A stretch of DNA of 34,926 bases from Clostridiales bacterium Firm_10 (GTDB lineage: Bacteria; Bacillota; Clostridia; Christensenellales; Aristaeellaceae). This document shows positions 32,305 to 34,926 of this stretch, one piece after another. The position numbers were made by a program, and so were the translations under genes. Numbering within the stretch: the first letter of the stretch is position 1; every line of letters starts with the position of its first letter. The notes under the pieces were generated by a model. That model had not been told where the DNA came from and did no database searches. It was given only the letters and a program-made list of their open reading frames with translations. The stretch is from contig LVAP01000032.1 in NCBI GenBank assembly GCA_001603025.1, forward strand, positions 1 through 34,926, read 5' to 3'.

Positions 32305-33669
32305 TCAATGGGTCACGACCTGCTTGGGCGTATGGCAGTCCACGGTGGTGCCGTCGCACAGCTGGTAGTACTTGTTCTGGCCCCATACCCAGACGCTGCC
32401 GTCGCTCTTCAGGGCGACGCCGTGGCTCTGGCCGCAGTCGGCCATGGTGACATCCTCAAGCACCTGCACAGGCGTGGCCTGATTGGCGGTAGTATCGTTG
32501 CCGACCTGGCCGCAGTCGTTCAGGCCCCACATCCACAGCGTGCCGTCGTTCTTGATCATGCCGGCGGTCTCAACGCCCGCCAGCACGGCCTTGGCGTCTT
32601 CAGCGACCTGTGTCCACTCGTAAACGGCCTTTTCCTCGCTGCCGGTGCCCAGCTGGCCGCGGTTGTTGCGGCCCACGGACCACACAGTGCCGTCCTTCTT
32701 GAGCGCGAGGGTAAATTCCTCACCCAGGGCGAAGGAGGTCACGTCGGTGATGGTGGTAATCTCGGTCCAGGTGTCAACGGACTTCACGTCCTCGCCCAGT
32801 CCCAGCTGGCCGCGCTTGTTGCTGCCGGCGCCCCACACGGTGCCGTCCTTCTTGATGATGATAGAGAATTCACCGGCGGTGAAAACGCTGGCGACGTCCT
32901 CGGCCACGGCCGCGGGCAGGGGCGCTTCCTTTTCAGCATAGCCGCCCAGCTGGCCCTTGCCGTTATCGCCGAAGCCATACAGCGTGCCGTCCTCGGCCAG
33001 GGCGAAGGTCAGCGTGTCGCCGGGAGCGATGTCAACGATCTTCTCGCCGGTCTCGACCAGGCTCTTCGCGACACCGGGCTCGTCACGGCCCTGATGCGTG
33101 TTGTCGCCCAGCTGGCTGTTGTGGTTGCGTCCCCAGAGGTAGAGCGTGCCGTCCTTGCCGGCGGCGGCGGTGTGCTTTTTGCCTGCGTCGACGGCCGCTA
33201 TGTCCTTCAGCACGGCCTGCACAGCCATGACGCAGGGATCCTTGTAGGTGCCAGAGCCGATCTGGCCGAAATCGTTCATGCCCCAGCCGCACAGCGTGCC
33301 GTCCGCCTGCAGGGCCATGACATAATCATAGCCGCTGGCGATGGCGATCCAGCCGTTGTCGTCCACTTCCACGTTTGAGGTGGCGCTGGTGAGGGTAGTC
33401 TTGGTATCGCTGGCAGAGCCGGTGCCGCCCACACCGATAACCGTCATGCCGCTGCTGGCCACCTCAGTGCCGGGCTCCTGCGTTGCCGTGGGCTCAGCGG
33501 CTGGCTCATCGGTCGCCGCCGCATCGGGCTCGGCCGTGGGCTCGTCGGTCGCCGCGGGCTCAGCGGTGGGCTCGGCGGTAGGCTGGGGCTGGTTGTCGGA
33601 GCCGCAGGCCGTGAGCAGGAGCAGGCTTGCCGCCAAAAGCAGCGCCAGAATAACACGAATGCTTTTCAT
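32305..33669 (-). CDS. RCC1-repeat lipoprotein (seven-bladed beta-propeller)
   Basis: The 454-residue protein has a lipoprotein signal peptide with lipobox LLTACG, then a low-complexity linker of about 45 residues rich in P-T-A-E-P and D-E-P. Seven RCC1 repeats follow, each with the core DGT(L/V)xxxGxNxxGQ(L/I/V)G; seven repeats close one propeller. RCC1 propellers bind proteins or glycans. In secreted bacterial examples the ligand is mostly unknown. It is anchored to the outer face of the cytoplasmic membrane. The ATG at 33669 has AAAGGAGG about 9 nt upstream. Several blades are close copies (KKDGTVWxxGxNxRGQLG in two neighbours), suggesting recent duplication. Confidence 0.93.
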   Translation of the reverse strand: MKSIRVILALLLAASLLLLTACGSDNQPQPTAEPTAEPAATDEPTAEPDAAATDEPAAEPTATQEPGTEVASSGMTVIGVGGTGSASDTKTTLTSATSNVEVDDNGWIAIASGYDYVMALQADGTLCGWGMNDFGQIGSGTYKDPCVMAVQAVLKDIAAVDAGKKHTAAAGKDGTLYLWGRNHNSQLGDNTHQGRDEPGVAKSLVETGEKIVDIAPGDTLTFALAEDGTLYGFGDNGKGQLGGYAEKEAPLPAAVAEDVASVFTAGEFSIIIKKDGTVWGAGSNKRGQLGLGEDVKSVDTWTEITTITDVTSFALGEEFTLALKKDGTVWSVGRNNRGQLGTGSEEKAVYEWTQVAEDAKAVLAGVETAGMIKNDGTLWMWGLNDCGQVGNDTTANQATPVQVLEDVTMADCGQSHGVALKSDGSVWVWGQNKYYQLCDGTTVDCHTPKQVVTH

Positions 33670-33735
33670 GTTCGGAGAACCTCCTTTTAGATAATCGGAG
33701 TGCCGAAAGAAGGCAACACTCCGGTACATGTAGAT

Positions 33736-33744
33736 AGTATATCA
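33736..33744 (-). promoter_or_regulatory. Promoter of the RCC1 lipoprotein gene (extended -10)
   Basis: Minus-strand TGATATACT: TG, one base, TATACT (33736-33741). The -35 position reads TCCCAA, a poor match, as often seen with extended -10 promoters. Confidence 0.5.
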
Positions 33745-33917
33745 CATATTCGGGGATTTTGGGATAGTTTTTTTCATTTTTTCCGGCTTTGAATGAAGAA
33801 ATTTGAGTAAACAACAGCACTGATTTCACGGATCGGGAAAAGCATGCGGCGCGCCTTTGTTTTGTGGAAAATGTCAGAAGAACAGTCCTCCCATACGCCC
33901 AAGAAAGCAAAAAACTG

Positions 33918-33946
33918 TTGACAATGCAGAACCGGTATGCTAGAAT
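33918..33946 (+). promoter_or_regulatory. Promoter of the third sugar-binding protein gene
   Basis: TTGACA (33918-33923), 17-nt spacer ending in TGC, TAGAAT (33941-33946): consensus -35 and extended -10. The start near 33953 gives a leader of about 104 nt. Confidence 0.75.
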
Positions 33947-34002
33947 TTTTATGAAGGGTCAAGTATGTGTAAACAAATGTTTCGATTGTTTTATCCGAAT
34001 GG

Positions 34003-34029
34003 CCTACAGCAGGCGCAAGCCTGTTTAGG
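34003..34029 (+). other. Leader stem-loop with GCAA tetraloop
   Basis: CAGGC (34010-34014) and GCCTG (34019-34023) close a GCAA loop; CCTA (34003-34006) and TAGG (34026-34029) extend the stem beyond an internal loop. It ends 13 nt before the AGGAGG ribosome site, so it is in the right place to influence translation or stability. Confidence 0.5.
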
Positions 34030-34056
34030 AAAATAATTCATTAGGAGGTCCTCCGC

Positions 34057-34926
34057 ATGAAGAAGACTCTGGTTTCCCTTCTGTTGGCGTTCGTGCTGGT
34101 GATGACGAGCGTCGCGGCTCTGGCCGTCGATCTGCCGCCGATCCCCGAGAAGTACGATCTGCCCATCAGCGACGGCTCCGTGCCGCAGCTGAAGATCTAC
34201 ATGGGCACCGAAGCCGGCTACGAGAAAGCTTACCTCACCTATGACGAGCACGTCGCCATCCTGGAGTGGGAAGCGAAGACTGGCTTGGACTTCACCTTCA
34301 TCCATCCCCCGCTCAACGACAACGGTGAGTTCTTCAACACCACCATTGCCTCCGGCGACCTGCCGGACATCTGGATCACCGGCAACTGGAACAGCTACTA
34401 CATCGGCGGCACCGAAGGTGCCATCGCTGACGGCGTCCTGATTGACCTGAACCCCTACATCGAGAAGTACGGCTACTACTACCTGACCGAGGCTCACACC
34501 AACTGGGACGAGACCGCGGCGGCCAACTTCAAGACCGACAGCGGCATGTTCCGTTTCGGCGCGGCTTCCCAGCGCGTGCCCGTTCTGGGCCAGCAGCACA
34601 CCGGCATGGTCATCCGTGAGGACCTGATGGACGAGCTGGATCTGGACGTGCCCGAGACCATCGACCAGATGCACGATGTGCTGGTCGCCATGAAGGATGT
34701 GGAGGGCGTCAAGGTGCCTCTGGCTCTTGAGCAGCTGAACTCCGGCTACTACACCAGCCCCGCTTTCCTGTCTGCTTGGGCCGGCGTCACCAGCAACGGC
34801 TTCATGCTGAACGAAGAGGGCAAGGTCACCTACGCGCAGCTCGAGCCCGGCTACAAGGATTGGCTGGCCATGATGAAGCAGTGGTATCAGGAAGGCCTGA
34901 TCGACACCGACTCCATGACCCGCACC
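34057..34926 (+). CDS. Extracellular sugar-binding protein of an ABC importer (C-terminus off window)
   Basis: The frame is open from the ATG at 34057 to the edge, 290 codons. A signal peptide (MKKTLVSLLLAFVLVMTS, AALA cleavage before VDL) leads into a family 1 solute-binding fold: LEWEAKTGLDFTFIHPP, then IASGDLPDIWIT, VLIDLNPYIEKYG and WYQEGLIDTDSM. The pattern matches LipO-type oligosaccharide-binding proteins, and permease genes are expected just downstream. As with the other two binding proteins, there is no lipobox cysteine. AGGAGG lies 8 nt before the ATG and is part of GGAGG-T-CCTCC, which could weakly pair with itself. The gene has its own strong promoter and a structured leader. Confidence 0.9.
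   Translation, partial: MKKTLVSLLLAFVLVMTSVAALAVDLPPIPEKYDLPISDGSVPQLKIYMGTEAGYEKAYLTYDEHVAILEWEAKTGLDFTFIHPPLNDNGEFFNTTIASGDLPDIWITGNWNSYYIGGTEGAIADGVLIDLNPYIEKYGYYYLTEAHTNWDETAAANFKTDSGMFRFGAASQRVPVLGQQHTGMVIREDLMDELDLDVPETIDQMHDVLVAMKDVEGVKVPLALEQLNSGYYTSPAFLSAWAGVTSNGFMLNEEGKVTYAQLEPGYKDWLAMMKQWYQEGLIDTDSMTRT

Larger units (their letters stand above)
33670..34056. other. Intergenic region between divergent RCC1 and binding-protein genes
   Basis: This AT-rich stretch holds two promoters, both listed separately, and the leader of the binding-protein gene. Between about 33770 and 33910 I see no gene, no clear hairpin and no repeat; T-runs near 33769-33783 could serve as upstream elements for the RCC1 promoter. 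Confidence 0.7.

Overview
The window is about 35 kb of GC-rich (roughly 60% by eye), densely coded bacterial DNA. Gene families, AGGAGG-type ribosome sites, strong hairpin-plus-T terminators, an LplB/YtcP-type sugar importer controlled by a membrane-bound AraC-type regulator, and Big_2 (Ig-like) repeat surface proteins all point to a Clostridia-like Firmicute with a carbohydrate-based, probably gut, lifestyle. A Christensenellales-like lineage is a guess. The three ABC solute-binding proteins have cleavable signal peptides but no lipobox cysteine, which is unusual for a typical monoderm Firmicute. I see no tRNA, rRNA, CRISPR array, insertion sequence, phage gene or attachment site.

Layout. 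(a) 1-3923: a minus-strand tyrosine-phosphatase-like gene followed by the start of an N-acyl-D-amino-acid deacylase, diverging from a plus-strand pair of a GH20 hexosaminidase and a class A beta-lactamase-fold serine hydrolase. None of these shows a signal peptide. (b) 3998-9454, minus: pfkA, an sn-glycerol-1-phosphate dehydrogenase, and a large secreted protein of nine Ig-like domains ending in a polysaccharide-deacetylase domain. (c) 9603-18742, minus: an importer operon (two permeases, binding protein), then a metallophosphoesterase, a GH92-like mannosidase, and a two-TM AraC-type regulator with its own promoter. (d) 19049-21191, minus: an archaeal-type phosphoglycerate mutase and an acetamidase/formamidase, diverging from yhaM. 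(e) 21333-23652, plus: yhaM, an isoprenylcysteine-methyltransferase-like membrane protein, and a YegP-family protein, each a separate transcription unit. (f) 23834-28510, plus: a ribose/galactose-type ABC importer operon (binding protein, double ATPase, permease) ending in a translationally coupled family 2 glycosyltransferase. (g) 28615-30824, minus: a GH28-like beta-helix protein and a sugar isomerase/epimerase-like TIM barrel. (h) 31051-33669: an amidohydrolase convergent with a seven-bladed RCC1-repeat lipoprotein. (i) 34057-end: the first 290 codons of a third sugar-binding protein.

As a whole the region reads as glycan foraging and cell-envelope work: extracellular capture by binding proteins, import, intracellular trimming (GH20, GH92-like, GH28-like), and entry to glycolysis (PfkA, ApgM). 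Around it sit surface proteins and enzymes that may act on peptidoglycan fragments or lipids. Functional links between genes are inferred from order and spacing. Ten promoters with near-ideal 17-nt spacers can be read by eye, and many of them carry TTGC-type -35 boxes. No single undescribed system stands out clearly. The best leads are the lipobox-less binding proteins, the altered deacetylase motif on an exactly periodic Ig-like stalk, and the glycosyltransferase coupled to an importer.
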